In this document: in pieces, positions 10,487-25,700 of the stretch
Position numbering within the stretch: the stretch's first letter is position 1
Layout: each line of letters begins with the position of its first letter
Assembly: GCA_033675545.1 (NCBI GenBank)
Contig: JAWDGP010005015.1
Span: forward strand, 1 to 64,000
DNA length: 64,000 nucleotides
Direction of reading: 5' to 3'
Source: Elysia crispata
Taxonomy: Eukaryota > Mollusca > Gastropoda > Plakobranchidae
The notes under the pieces: generated by a model
Told to the model about the DNA's origin: nothing
What the model saw: only the letters and a program-made list of their open reading frames with translations
Databases searched by the model: none
Position numbers and translations under genes: made by a program

Positions 10487-10491
10487 CATGC
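10487..10491. repeat. 5-bp target site duplication, right
   Basis: CATGC directly after the ACA end of the LTR, matching 9104-9108. Confidence 0.8.
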
Positions 10492-11393
10492 CATCAAAAA
10501 GTTTGAGGGAACATTGAATTATAGCACAATTGTAGATAATCATAAAAAAAACTATAAAAGGTATGGGCTTTCTGGTTTTTGCATTTTTTTATACTGATTT
10601 AGGTCTGTTATATGTGTAAAAATTTTAGTCAACACCAAGGCTCTTTGAGAGTGTTTTCTCTGTAGCAAATATTTGTAATGTTTCAGCAAATATAATTGAC
10701 GCTCCGTGTGGGTGTTAACTTTTAAATTGTGTTAAGGAAAAATCCAGTATTTTTAAAGCAAATGGCTTTTTAACTATGAAATGCCAAACAAATTTATTAC
10801 CTTCCATAGAATTATAAACCGATATATGTGTTTTCTTTGATAGGAACTATTTTGCAACTGAAATAAGTGACAAAGATATTATTTAGTCATCACACCCCTT
10901 ACAAAAGAAGCTTTCTAAAGGTGTTTTTCTTGTTGGCCTTGCAAAATTGATCCGAAAATTTATTCTTCATTAAAGATGACCAGCAAAATCCATGAACATT
11001 TAAAACAGAATGGATAAATGACAAGGATGGTATGCCTGATAATCATTGTCAGTTGCAAAGAGGATCTTCAGAAGGGGCAAACCGTAGTAGTATAAAATGA
11101 AAAGCCAATGATATGCTTCTCAGGCTTATTTCAGTTCTTTGTAAAATTCTCATTGTCTAAAGGAAAAAAGTAATAACTCCTAAAACAATCGCAAATCTAG
11201 ATTCCCATCTTCCAGGTTATACCCAGGTATCTATTCCAAGTCTCAATGTATATAGATACCCTCGATATGTGTCTGTCTTACCTGTGTCTTTCTATGACTT
11301 TTCGGGAATCTGCCCTCTTTCTTTTTGAAATGTTTTATATCTGCAACAAGTTTCTCTAACATTTAAACAAAAAAATTCCTTCCTTTTGACTAG

Positions 11394-11534
11394 ATTAAAG
11401 AAATCCTGCAACATTCAAAGAGGGACGGTCAGATGGTAAAGAGTCTGACTGCTTCCCTGGTCAGTCAGGAGGAAGAGGAGAGACACCAGAGGAATCTAAA
11501 TGAGAATGAACAGCTCAAAAAGCAAATAGCTGAG
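11394..11534 (+). pseudogene. GABBR1: GABA-B receptor 1-like exon: C-terminal coiled coil (copy 2)
   Basis: Between an acceptor (TTTTGACTAG) and a donor (GAG/GTCAGT), 47 open codons read IKEILQHSKRDGQMV and later SQEEEERHQRNLNENEQ, ending KKQIAE. It is the paralogue of 1624-1758, with about ten amino-acid differences. The heptad-like, charged sequence fits the intracellular coiled coil through which subunit 1 pairs with subunit 2. Here it is collinear after the ligand-domain and TM exons at 3754-8062, so it belongs to the same gene relic. The exon itself carries no stop, but the upstream exons do. Confidence 0.58.
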
Positions 11535-12704
11535 GTCAGTGTCAGGCACAAGTTATGGTACAACCTTTAATAAAGCCATGCCTCCCTTCTCTTGTGCATT
11601 TTCAAGTAAGATTCCCAGGAAAACAAGGAAGACATTTTATAAATCAGATATTTTCTGTGTTTCTCTTTTTTTTTACATCATAGAGCCAAGCAAGCAATTC
11701 ACTTGACAGCCTTTGTAAAGGTTCAGGTTTCTATGCAGGAATGAGGTTAAATTTCATACAGGAAATCTTTATGGGGCTCAACAGAATTTGAAATTGAATT
11801 TGCATTGAAATTTTTACCTGAAAGAGGTTCAGGAACTGATAAAATTATGCAATAACCCTTCTCTTTTGGACCCTTATTTGTTGCAAAATTCAAAGCATTT
11901 GATTTGGTCACCACTAGGTCACCATTATGCTAGCCCAGTGCTATCTTGCTGTATCTCCAGTTTTGTAATTTAGAGTAAAGTCAGTTTGAATGTTTGCAGG
12001 CTCACTGTGACCAAGTTTAACCGGAGAATCCTCCTTTATCTGTATCTGTGACAAACAGGGGCATTAATCTTGATAATTTTCAAGGCAAACCACAGCATTT
12101 AATTTTATCCCCTTCTAAAACTGGGATAAAATTTGAGTGGGCCTGAAAAATGGACATACGATAAGATGCATACTTGAAGCACTGAGCTCATGATTGGTAA
12201 AAGGGATATAGAGGAAAATTATGATTATCCTACTTCCTTCTCTAATTTTTTTTTATGCATCCCTCTAGCAAGCCTCAATTTAGTACAATCCTTTTAAATG
12301 ATACATCAGCATAAAAGTAAACGATAACAGCTTTTACAATCTACGCAAGAAAAAGGGATGAGATATTTAATAGAGTTTGGGTGTTCACACCCCTTGTTAT
12401 TATTCATTAGACAACGTGGTGTTTTGATCTGTGCCACTGTTATGAGACTTATTACTGATGAATCTGTTTAATTTGTCATTATCACCGGAGAGTACATTTA
12501 TAATTTAGTATCCCTTGTCTAATAATTGCTTTTGCATTGAGAAGTTAAGGACATTCCTTTGGTAAGACCAGCTCCTTTGTGGAAATAAAGCAACAAAAAA
12601 ATTGTGATAAGTTCTTAAGTTTGATTGCTTTTCATTTAAAATGTCAACACATGTATGGACTATGCCCTTATTTCATGCCATGATTTTTACCCTTCTTTTC
12701 ACAG
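11535..12704. other. Intron/intergenic sequence, nothing recognised
   Basis: After the D1 similarity ends near 11845 the sequence is unique and AT-rich. I find no further receptor exon, no RNA gene and no mobile element. Confidence 0.5.
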
Positions 12705-12786
12705 TGGACCTGTTCTCGTCCTTGTCATGTCTCTCATCTTCATCGCCTCTGTCTTCATGCTACACATCTGAAGTAAATACACCTGA
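12705..12786 (+). pseudogene. SEC61B: Sec61 beta terminal exon with premature stop
   Basis: After an acceptor (CCTTCTTTTCACAG), the phase-2 frame reads GPV followed by [17 protein letters not shown]. This is almost identical to the tail anchor of animal Sec61 beta ([28 protein letters not shown]), the small tail-anchored subunit of the ER protein translocation channel. The next codons are TGA AGT AAA TAC ACC TGA. Tryptophan has become a stop, glycine has become serine, KYT is kept, and arginine (CGA) has become the second stop. All three changes are transitions. No upstream exons are seen nearby. A transcribed gene truncated at the luminal end, or one restored by RNA editing, cannot be excluded, but a duplicated pseudo-exon is simpler. 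Confidence 0.8.
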
Positions 12787-12789
12787 GGC

Positions 12790-15440
12790 TAGGCCAACTG
12801 CCAAAGTATCCTCCCACTCCAATTTCCCCTGACACCATCTACCCCTGGACTTGAGCAGAGTATTTTCTTGGCAAAAGGCAGAGGGTTTTCTGATTCTTAT
12901 AGAAGAAGGTTCATTTAGCAATAATATGGAAGGAAACTATGGCCTTTACTATTGATGTAATTTTTTTTTTTATCAATTTTTAGGACAAAATTGTGACAGA
13001 AAATCCAACTAGATTGTTGACTCTTAACTCTAAATAATGGCTTTTCATTTTTTTTGGAATGAGATGAGAGTTGCCTGAATTGAAATAATCAAGGAAAGGA
13101 ATGTTTTAGAGATTCTACGCCATTAAAAAATCTTCAGCTTTCTCATTTTCAATGGTTTTTTTCTTTTCTTTTTAAATCCATCAAAATCTGTGGCATTTAA
13201 TTTAACATTCCTTTGCATCCACATTGCACTGAGAACCAATCTTAGTTGATCAAATATTAGGATCATCTTTTGTACCTACTCTTGAAAAGTACTCTCATTT
13301 TTTTCCAGTCATAGAAAATTTAAGAAAATTGAAATATTTTAAGGTAAAGTTTTAATGGACCTTCCTGCTAGATAAGACATAGAGCGGTCAATATTAACTT
13401 GCGGCCTTTGAGCATACATCACTTAAAGAGATCTTTGCTAAAAGTATTGCATCCTATCGCAAATTTGCTATTGTATACGGTATTGACGAGGACATATTTA
13501 AGTCTGCAATCTGTTTTGTGTGGGAAGGGACAGTCAGTCTAGTTTTGTGCCCAAATGGAATTGTGACAGTTTGGGAGACAAGTAAGATGATTATCTGATA
13601 TGGAGCTCTTGGCTGGTTCTGACTTAAATGTTGTTGAGAATTTATGTATTCTTTTAAATTTGTCGATCGAATAGAAGAGGGTTATGGTATTGTTAATTTA
13701 TGGATTAATTTTATGTATGACGCTATCGCATATTAAATGTGCACCTAAAAAGTGTTCTGATTTGAAATATGTATAACCAGGCTTTTGTCTCATTTTAAAC
13801 TGCATGTTTTTGTGGAGTTTTTTTCTTGCTGCTTTAGTAATTATGAATATTTTAAAAGTATTTAATCTTGTCATCTGTGATACATCTTCTGCCCCACCTC
13901 CACAAATAATGAATGCATTTTGCTGTTATCTCATTGAAAAACATTCGAATTTACAACACTTATAACTTTTCTAAACTTTTAGGGGTGAAAATTGTCCGAA
14001 AATATAAGTGTTCTCTGATCTGATGAGATATCATTTTTTTTTTACATTTTCAGCTCCGTTGATTTTGAAAAAGTTAGACTAAAGAGCTGAGTTTTTTCTT
14101 TTTTTCAAATTCAAATTTTTTTATCTGACAGACTCTTTATGAAGATGTCATATACAGTGTATTTCTAATGAACAATAAGGCATGAATAAAGAAAAAAACA
14201 ACCTAAAACATGATAGCTATCTGAAGTGAATCCCTCCATTTATGTGAAAAATCTGTAGAAATTGGTTATGACATTTGTCTTGCACCCAAGCTAAATACGT
14301 GTAGGTCAGATTGTGCTAGAATGAATACATGTGTAAAATTCTTACGTGTAGTCAATACTAGCTTAAGCATAATGAAATTTATCTTTTTCCTCTTCATCTT
14401 TCTCTCGAAAAAAAAAATTCCCATGGCTTCAGGAACGTTTTTTTTTACACCATGCGTTTCCGTCCCTGTATAACATAAATTTCATGGTGTGTTTGATTAT
14501 GTGGGCTTGTTCATTTAGAGGCAAATTGCTGTGCATATGTTCGATATGGATGGATAGAAATCACATATGCCAAAGCAAATCATTGTGTGGCTTTTCTTTT
14601 TGTCAATGTTGTTGAACTAGTCTATTACATCTTTTGTATTTTTCCACGAGTTGATGCTTGTCTTTGATTTGATATCGAGAACAATTTTCTCTGCAATTTG
14701 CTCGCTGATTCCTGTCAGTTCAGGCTTGCAATGGTTTATGGGTCTGCAGCTTGGTTTATTTTTAAAATTTGTCTTGTTGTCTTTGAGGGTAATATGCTTC
14801 TCTCTTGACTGTATAGTATTAATTCTGTCATTGAGTTCAAGTCACTCTGCATTTCATTTGTGCTTCACTGTGATTTGCGATTGAATGGTTTTGTTAGATT
14901 TCGTGTATTATTTCTGTATATTTTTAGTTATGAGGTTTTCATTTTGTTCTTTATTGAGTTTATAATAGTTGTTTGTCTTGTCAGCAGGGATCAAGAGGTA
15001 GTTGTCGCTTTTGATTTATATAAAAGTATATATATATAAGATAAAGTTGGGGCGAAATCATAAAGTGGAATAGGATTTATGATGGACAGTGGAAGAAAAA
15101 AGAGGTATAACAGAGAGGAAAATGTGGCGATTTTCTTCTGATATAAAGAGAGGACAAGCAATTTGGAAAAGATCGAGGGATGAAGTAAAACCAACAGACG
15201 ATTGAGGAACTATGCGGAGAGGAATGATTGTCGGTTGAGTAGATATGGAGATTTCAGGAGTGGGACAGAGTGGGAGGGCGTTATCCTGATTGTTCCATAT
15301 CTAGTTTACCTATTATTATGTGTAAGGGTCGTCTCTACACACATGCCTTTTTCCGAACTGCTTTAGTTTTTTTGTTTTGTTTTCCTCTTCTCTTTCAATT
15401 TTCAATATGAGGTTGCAAAACACACATCAGTAACTATAAA
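12790..15440. other. AT-rich sequence, nothing recognised
   Basis: About 2.6 kb with T-rich and A-rich runs. Open frames at 14651-14884 (+) and 14991-15194 (-) are short and unlike known domains. I see no exon with both a good frame and splice sites. Confidence 0.5.
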
Positions 15441-15442
15441 AA

Positions 15443-15443
15443 A

Positions 15444-15527
<84 letters not shown>
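15443..15527 (+). repeat. (GA)n microsatellite
   Basis: About 85 bases of alternating G and A, uninterrupted from 15452. It is the inverted partner of the (CT)n tract at 16637. Confidence 0.97.
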
Positions 15528-15528
<1 letters not shown>

Positions 15529-15999
15529 AAAGGGGCCTGGCGATCTGATTAGTAAAGAAGTAAGAACGTGAATTTTCAGTTTCTCCTGAGACTAAGAAAC
15601 ATGTGTTTTTAAGGCTTCATAAAAGACAAAATGGTTGGAAAGAGAATTTGAAAATGACAACATAAAGTTGAAACACGGAGAAAACCCTTTCTTTGTATAT
15701 TTGTGTTAAAACCAACTCGTGAAAACGTTTGCAGACATAAGCTACAGTACATAGAAATATTTTAGTTGGAAAAGATAAAAGGAGGCAGTGTTTCTCACTT
15801 TGCCAATATTCTGGCTAGGGTGGAAGACAGCCTGACTAGTACTCAGTAGTTCGTTCATTATGTAAACAAGTTCACTGATGTAAACACAGTGGAGGCCATT
15901 GTTACTTTGAGTGACTTGTCTGTAACAGCAACGTTAAGAGGGTGAAATTTTTTGTTATGAAGAAATCATGAGTAAATGTCACAAAACCATTTTTTTAAT

Positions 16000-17160
<1,161 letters not shown>

Positions 17161-17215
17161 ATCTACAAAAACAAATAGTAAAAGTACAACTACAACTACA
17201 AGAAGTACAGTTTCA

Positions 17216-17285
17216 CAAAACTCAACAACTTTTGCCTCCTGTGTGTGTTTCATCAAATAACTGAAACAGAAAAAAACTTAAGATT
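17216..17285. other. Non-satellite interruption near the left border
   Basis: About 70 bp of ordinary sequence containing TTTTGCCTCCTGTGTGTG separates a first 50-bp satellite patch from the main array. This suggests a decayed or rearranged edge. Confidence 0.7.
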
Positions 17286-17475
17286 TGGTCATATTAGTTG
17301 AAACAAGTACGAGTAATACTATAACAAGTACAAGTACATTTACAACAAGTACAAGTACAACTACAAGAAGTGCAAGTACAAGTACAACTACAAAAAGTAC
17401 AAGTACATCTACAACTACAACAAGAAAAGTACATCTACAAATACAAAAAGAACAAGAAAAGATGCAAAAATGAAA

Positions 17476-17476
17476 A

Positions 17477-17509
<33 letters not shown>

Positions 17510-17621
17510 GTGAGTGAGTGAGAGAGAGAGAGAGAGATAGACAGACAGGCAGACAGAAAGAGAGAAAGAGTAACTGAGAGAGATAGAGATAGAGCGAAAG
17601 AGAAATAGATAGAGAAAGAGT
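17476..17621 (+). repeat. GA-rich island inside the satellite border
   Basis: About 146 bp of AGAGAG with TGAG, ATAG and ACAG variants, flanked directly by satellite modules on both sides. It is a degenerate GA microsatellite inserted in or captured by the array. Confidence 0.9.
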
Positions 17622-19770
17622 AACAAGTACATTTACAACAACTACAAGTACAACTACAAGAAGTACAAATACAAGTACAACTACAACAAGTACAAGCACA
17701 ACTACAACTACAAGAAAAAGAAGTATAACTTCAACTACAAAAATACAAGTACAGCTGCAATGACAAGTACAATTACAACTGCAACTACAAGTACAAGTAC
17801 AACTACAACTACAAAAAATAAAAGTACAACTATAACAACAACAAGTACAAGTACAACTACAACTACAATAAGTACAAGTACAACTATAACTACAACAAAT
17901 ACAAGTACAACTGGAACCACAACAAGTACAAGAACAACTACAACAAGTATAAGTAAAACTACAAAAAAAGTACAAGTACATTTACAACAAGTATAAATAC
18001 AACTACAAGAAGTACAAGTACAACTACAAGTACAAGTACAACTAGAACTACAAAAACTACAAGTACAACTACAAAGAGGTACAAGTACATTTACAACAAG
18101 TAAAGGTACAACTACAAGAAGTACAAGTACAAGTACAACTACAACAAGTACAAGTAGAACTACAACTACAACAAGTACAAGTACATCTACAACAAGTACA
18201 AGTACATTTACAAATACAAAAAGTAAAAGTACAACTACAACTGCATCTATAACAAGTACAAGTACAAAAACAACTTCAACAAGAATAATTGCAAGTACAA
18301 CTACAACAAGTACAAGTACAACTACAAAAAAAACAAGTACAAGTACAACTACAGTTACAACAAATACAAGTACAACTACATCAAGTACAAGTACAACTCA
18401 AACTACAACAAGTACAACTTAAACTACAACAAATAAAAAGACAACTACAACTACATTAAGTACAAGTACAACTACAACTACAACAAGTACAACTACAACT
18501 ACAACAAGTACAAGTACAACTATAAATACAAAAAGTAAAAGTACAACTACAACTACAACTGCATCTACAACAAATACATGTACAAGTACAGCTACAACAA
18601 GTACAAGTGCAAGTACAACTATGACAAGTACAAGTAAAAGTACAACGCCAACAAGTACAAGTACAAGTACAAAAACTATAAGTACAACTACAAATACAAA
18701 AAGTAAAAGTACAACTTACACTACAACTGCATCTACAACAAGTACATATAAAAGTACAACTACAACAAAAACAAGTACAACTACAACTAGACAAATACAA
18801 TTACAATAAGTACAACTTCAACTACAAGAAATACAAGTACAACTACAACCACAAAAAGTACAACTACAAATACAACAAGTACAACTACAACTAAAACAAG
18901 TTCAAGTTCAACTACAAACAAAAAAAGGAAAAGTACAACTACAACTACAACTGCATCTACAACAAGTACAAGTACAAGAACAAATAAAACAAGTACAAGT
19001 ACAACAAAAACTACAATAAGTACAAGTACAACTACAAGTAGTACAAGTACAACTACAACTACAAAAGTAAAAGTACAAAAACAACTACAACAAGTACAAG
19101 TACAACTACAACTACAACAAGAACAAGTACAACTACAGCTACAAAAAGAAGAAATACAACTTCAACCACAACAAGTACAAGACCAACTAAAACTACAACA
19201 AATAGAAGTACAACTAGAACTACAAAAAGTACAAGTACAACTACAACAATACAAGTACAACTACAACTACAAAAAGTATTGGTACAACTACAAAAGTACA
19301 AGTTCAATTACAACTAGTACAACTACAAGTACAACTCCAAAAAAGTACATGTACAACTACAACAATTACAAGTACAACTACAAGAAGTAAAAGTACAACT
19401 ACAATAAGTACAAGTAAAACTAACACAAGTACAAGTACAACTACAAATACAAAAAGTAAAAGTAGAAGTACAATTGCATCAACAACAAGTACAAATGCAA
19501 AAACAACTTCAACAAGTACAAGTGCAACAAAATTAAGCAAAAGTACAACGACAACTACAGCAAGTACAAGTACAACTACAACAAGTACAAGTACAATTAC
19601 AAGTACTAGTACAAATACAAATACAAGAAGTACAAATACAACTAAAACAAGTAGAAGTACATCTACAAATATAAGAAGTAGAAAGAGAACTACTACTACA
19701 ACAAGTATGACAACAACTACAACAAGTACAACTACAACTACAACTACAACTACAACTACAACAAGTACAA
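17622..19770 (+). repeat. Satellite subdomain 1: degenerate left edge, ACAAGT-rich
   Basis: Modules are strongly diverged, with frequent consecutive ACAAGT, AAAAGT and TACATTTACA variants and irregular spacing. The recurrent words 'actacaactgcatctacaac' (about 18,236, 18,552, 18,723, 18,945) suggest a small higher-order unit of about 170-320 bp. Confidence 0.7.
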
Positions 19771-22700
19771 GGCAACTACAAGGACAACAAGTCTAACTCC
19801 AACTACAAGAAGGAGAAGTATTTCTACAACTACAATAAGTACAAGTAGAAGTACAACTACAACTACAACAAGTACAACTACAACTACGAAAAGTACAAGT
19901 ACAACTACAACTACAACAAGTACAATTACAACTACAAAAAGTACAATTGCAACTACAACAAATACAACTACAACTACATCGACAACAAGTACAAGTACAA
20001 GTACAACTACAACAAGTACAAGTACAACTACAACTAGAACAAGTAAAACTACAACTAGAACAAGTGCAACTACAACTACAACAAGTACAAGTACAACTAC
20101 AACTACAACAAGTAGAACTACAACTACAACAAGTACAACTACAATTACAACTACAACTACAACAAGTACAACTACAACTACAACAAGTGCAACTACAACT
20201 ATAACTACAGAAGTACAAGAACAACTACAACTACAACAAGTACAACTACAACTACAACAAGTACAAGTATTCCTATGACTACAACAAGTACAACTACAAC
20301 TACCACAAGTAAAAAAACAACTACAACAGTACAACTACAACTACAACTGCAACAAGTACAATTACAACTACAACAAGAACAAGTACAACTACAATTACAA
20401 CAAGTACAAGTACCAGTACAACTACAACTAAAAGAAGTACAACTACAACTACAAATACAACAAGTACAACTATAACTACAATAAGTACAACTAAAAGTAC
20501 AACTACAACTACAACAAGTACAAGTACTTTACAAATAAAACAAGTACAAGTACAACTACAACTACAAGAAGGACATTTACATCTACAACAAATACAAATA
20601 CAATTACAAAAAGTACAAGTAGAACTATAACAAGTACAAGTACAATTACAACTACCATTACAACTACAACTACAATAAGTACAACTACAACTACAACAAG
20701 TACAACTACAACTACAACAAAGTACAAAGACCAAAATTACAAATATTCTAACAACTACAACAAGTACAAGTACAACAAGTACAATTACAACTACAAAAAG
20801 TACAATTGCTACTACAAGAAATACAAGTTCAAGTACAACTACAACTACAACAAGTACAACTAGAACTACATCAAGTACAAGTACAAGTACAACTAAATCT
20901 ACAACAAGTACAAGTGCAACTACAACAAGTAAAACTAGAAATACAATACGTACAACTACAACTACAACAAGTACAAGTAAAATTACAACTAAAACAAGTA
21001 CAGGTACAACTACAACTACAACAAGTACAAGTAGAAGTACAACTACATCTACAACAAGTACAACTACAACTACAACTACAACAAGTACAAGTGCAACTAC
21101 AACTATAACAAGTACAACTACAAATACAATACGTACAACTACAACTACAAGTACAAGTAAAACTACAACTACAAAAAGTACAGCTACAACTACAACAAGT
21201 ACACCTACAACTACAACTACAACAAGTACAATAACAACAACAACTACAACAAATACAACTACATCTAAAACGAAAGTATAAAGTACAAGTATAACTACAA
21301 CTACAACAAGTACAAGTAATAAGTACAACAATTACAAGTACAACTAAAACTACAAGTCCAACTACAATTACAACTACAATTAGAACAAGTAGAGTTACAA
21401 CTACAACAAGTACATGTGCAACATCAGCTATCACAAGTACAAGTACAATAACGACAAGTACAACTAAAACTACAACTACAACAAGTACAACTACAACTAC
21501 AACAAGTACAAGTACATTTACAACACGTACTAGTACATTTACAACAAGTACTAGTACAAATACAACTACAACAAGTACAACTACAACTAAAACAAGTACA
21601 AGTACATCTACAACTACAACAAGTACAAATACAACTAGAGCTACAACAAGTACAAGTACAAGTACAACTACAACAATTACAAGTACAACAACAAGTACAA
21701 CTCCAATTACAACAAGTACAAGTTGAAGTACAACTGCAACAAGTACAAGTAATACTACAGTTAGAACAAGTACAACTACAATTAGAACAAGTAAAACTAC
21801 AAGAAGTACAAGTACAAGTTCAACTAAAACTAAAACAAGTATAACAACAACTACAAGAAGTACAACTACAACTACAACTACAACAAGTACAAGTACAACT
21901 ACAACAAGCAGAAGTACATTTACATCTACATCAAGTACAACTACAACTACAACAAATACAACTACAACTTCAACTACAACAAGTACAAGTACAACTACAA
22001 CTACAAGAAGGACAACTACAACTACAACTAAAACTACAACAAGTACAAGAACAACTACGAGGACAAATAGTCTAACTCCAACTACAACAATTACAAGTAT
22101 TCCTACAACTACAACAAGTAAAACTACAAGTACAAGTACAACTACAACAAGTACAAGTACAACTTAAACTAGAACAAGTAAACCTACAACTAGAACAAAG
22201 GCAACGAAAACTACAAGTACAAGTACAATTACAACTACAACAAGTACAACTACAACTACTAGAAGTACAACTACAAATTGAAGAAGTACAACTACAAGTA
22301 CAACAAGTAGAACTACAACTACAACTACAACAAGTACAACCATAACTACAACAAGTACAAATACAACTACAACAAGTAAAAGTACAACTAAAACTACAAA
22401 AATTACATAACAACTACAACAAATACAACTACATCTAGAACAAGTAGAACTACAACTACAACTACAACAAGTAAAACGACAACTACAACAAGACTAAGTA
22501 CAAGTACAACTAAAACAACAACAATAACAAGTACAATTACAACTACAACAAGCACAACTACAACTACAAAAAGTAAAAGTACAACTAGAACAATTGCAAC
22601 TACAATCAGAACAAGTACAAGTACAACTACAACTACAACAAGTAGAACTACAACTACAACAAGTAGAACTATAATTACAACTACAACAAGTAGAACTAAG

Positions 22701-25700
22701 ACTATAACAAGAACAAGTACAACTACAACTACAACAAGTACAAATACAACTAGAACTACAACAAGCAGAAGTACAACTACAACTACAAGAAGTACAACTA
22801 CAACTACAACCACAACAAGTACAAGAACAACTACAGCAATTGCAACTACAACTACAACTACAAGAGTACAAGTGCAACTACAAACTACATCAAGTAAAAG
22901 TACAAGTAGAACTACAACTACAACAAGTACAAGTACAACGACAAGAAGTACAAGTATTCGTATAACTAGAACAAGTACAACTACAACTATAACAAGTATA
23001 ACTACAACTACAACAAGTAAAATTACAACTACAACAAGTACAACTACAACTACAACTGCAACAACTACAATTATAACTACAACAAGACCAAGTACAACTA
23101 CAACTATAAAAAGTACAAGTACAAGTACAACTACAACTTCAACAAGTACAACTATAATTACAACAAAGACAAGTAAAAGTACAACTGCAACTACAACAAG
23201 GACAAGTACTTTACAAATACAACAAGTACAAGTACAATTACTACTACAAGAAGGACAATTACAACTACATCAAGTACAACTACAATTACAACAAATACAA
23301 CTAGAAATAAAAAAGTACAACTATAAGTACAATTACAACTACAACTACAATTACAACTACAACTACAATAATATACAACTACATTTACAACAAGTACAAC
23401 TACAAATATAAGAAGTCCAAATACAACTACAACAAGTAGAAATATTCTAACAACTACAACAAGTTCAAGTACAACTACAACTACAACAAGTACAACTACA
23501 ACGACAACAAGTACAACTACATCTACAACTAGAACTACAAGAAGTAAAACTATAACTACAACACGTACAAGTACATTTACAACTTCAACAAGTCCAACTA
23601 CAAATACTTTAAGTACAATTACAACTACAACAAGTACAAGTACAAGTACAAGTACGACTACAAGTACAACTACAACTACAACAAGTACAATTACAACTAC
23701 AAAAAAAAGAATTGCAACTACAACAAATACAACTACAACTACATGGACAAAAAGTACAAGTACAAGTACAACTACAGCAAGATCAAGTACAACTACAACT
23801 AGAACATGTAAAAGTACAACTAGAAGAAGTACAACTACAACTATAACTATAACAAGTGTAACTCCAACGAACAACAAGTACAAATATTCCTACAACTACA
23901 ACAAGTACAAGTGCAAGTTCAACTACAACTACAAGTACAACTACAACTAAAACAAGTAGAATTACAACTACAAAAAGTACAATTGCAACTACAACAAATA
24001 CAACCAGAACTACATCGACAAAAAGTACAAGTACAAATAAAACTACAGCAAGTACAAGTACAACTACAACTAGAACAAGTAAAAGTACAATTAGAAGAAG
24101 TACAACTACAACAAGTACAAGTAGAAGTGCAACTACAACTACAATTACTACAACTACAACTACAACAAAAACAAGTACAAGTGCAACTACAACTACAACA
24201 AGTACAACTACAACTTACAACTAGAACAAGTACAAGCAGTACAACTACAACTTCAATAAGTACATCTACAACTACAACAAGTACAACTACAACTACAACA
24301 AGTACAAGTACAACTACAACTATAACAAGTACAATTGCAAGTATAACTAAAACTAGAACAAATACAACTAAAACTGCAACAAGTACAACTTCAACTACAA
24401 CAAGTACAAGTACAACGACAAGGACAACAAGTACAACTCCAATTACAACAAGTACAACGCCAATTCCAACAAGTACAAGTACAAGTACAACTACAACAAG
24501 TACAAGTACAACTACAACTAGAACAAGTACAACTTCAACTGAACAAGAACAACTAGAACAAGTACAAGTACAAGTACAACTACAACTACAACAAGTACAA
24601 CTACAACTACAACAAGTACAACCAAAACTACATTAAGTACAAATACAACTATAACAAGTACAACTACAACTACAACTACAAAAGTACAAGTACAACTAGA
24701 ACTACAACAAGTACAATTACAACTACAACAAAATCTTGAACTACAACAAAAACTATATCAAGTGTAACTCCAACTACAACAAGTACAAGTATTCCTACAA
24801 CTACAACAAGTACAAGTATAAGTACAACTACAACAATTACAACTACAACTACATCGACAATAAGTACAAGTACAAGTACAACTACAACAAGTACAAGTAC
24901 AAATACTACTAAACAAGTAAAACTACATTTACAACAAGTGCAACTAGAACTGCAAGTAGTACAAGTACAATTATAACTACAACAAGTACAACTACAACTA
25001 CAACAAGTACAACAACAATTAGAACTACAAGTTCAACAAGTACAACTACAACTACAACTATAACTAGAACAACTACAACTACAACTACAACAAGTACAAG
25101 TGCAACTACAACTACAACAAGTACAAGTACAAGTACAACAAAAAGAAGTACAACTACAACTACAACCAGTACAACTAAAACTATTACTACAACAAGGACA
25201 AGTACAACAAAAACTACAAAAGTACAAATATAACTACAAAAGTACACGTATAGGTACAACTAGAACTACAACAAATACAGTGCAACTACAACTACAAGAA
25301 GGACAACTACAACTACAACAAGTACAACTACAATTACAACAAGTACAACTACAACTACAACTGCAACAAGTACAATTACAGCTACAAGTTCAACTACAAC
25401 TACAACTACAACAAGTACAACTACAATTACATTAAGTACAAATAAAACTACATTAAGTACAAGTACAAGTACAACTACAACAATTACATTTACAACTACA
25501 ACTACAAGAAGTACAAGTATAAGTACAAATACAACTACAACAAGTACAACTACAACTACAGCAAGTACAAATACAACGACAATTACAACAGAAACAACTA
25601 CAAATACATTAAGTACAAATAAAACTACATTAAGTACAAGTACAACTACAACTACAACAATTACAATTACAACTACAACTACAACAAGTACAACTACAAT

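Larger units (their letters stand above)
8478..11845. repeat. Segmental duplication D1, right copy with LTR insertion
   Basis: Paralogue of 1-2025 in direct orientation, interrupted by the solo LTR at 9109-10486. It continues through the coiled-coil exon at 11394 and ends near 11833-11845. There the left copy departs into D2, while this copy continues into unrelated sequence. Confidence 0.85.

Noticed and set aside
14651..14884. 77-codon hydrophobic frame as a small membrane protein
   Set aside because: No start context, no neighbours and AT-driven composition. Insufficient support.
20321..21331. Val/Leu-rich minus-strand frame resembling membrane segments
   Set aside because: GTA/GTT/CTT codons are the reverse complement of the satellite modules. 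The hydrophobicity is an artefact.
17415..23000. Cys-rich minus-strand frames resembling metallothionein or keratin-associated proteins
   Set aside because: TGT-AGT-TGT-ACT is the satellite in another frame. There is no conserved spacing or stop/start context.
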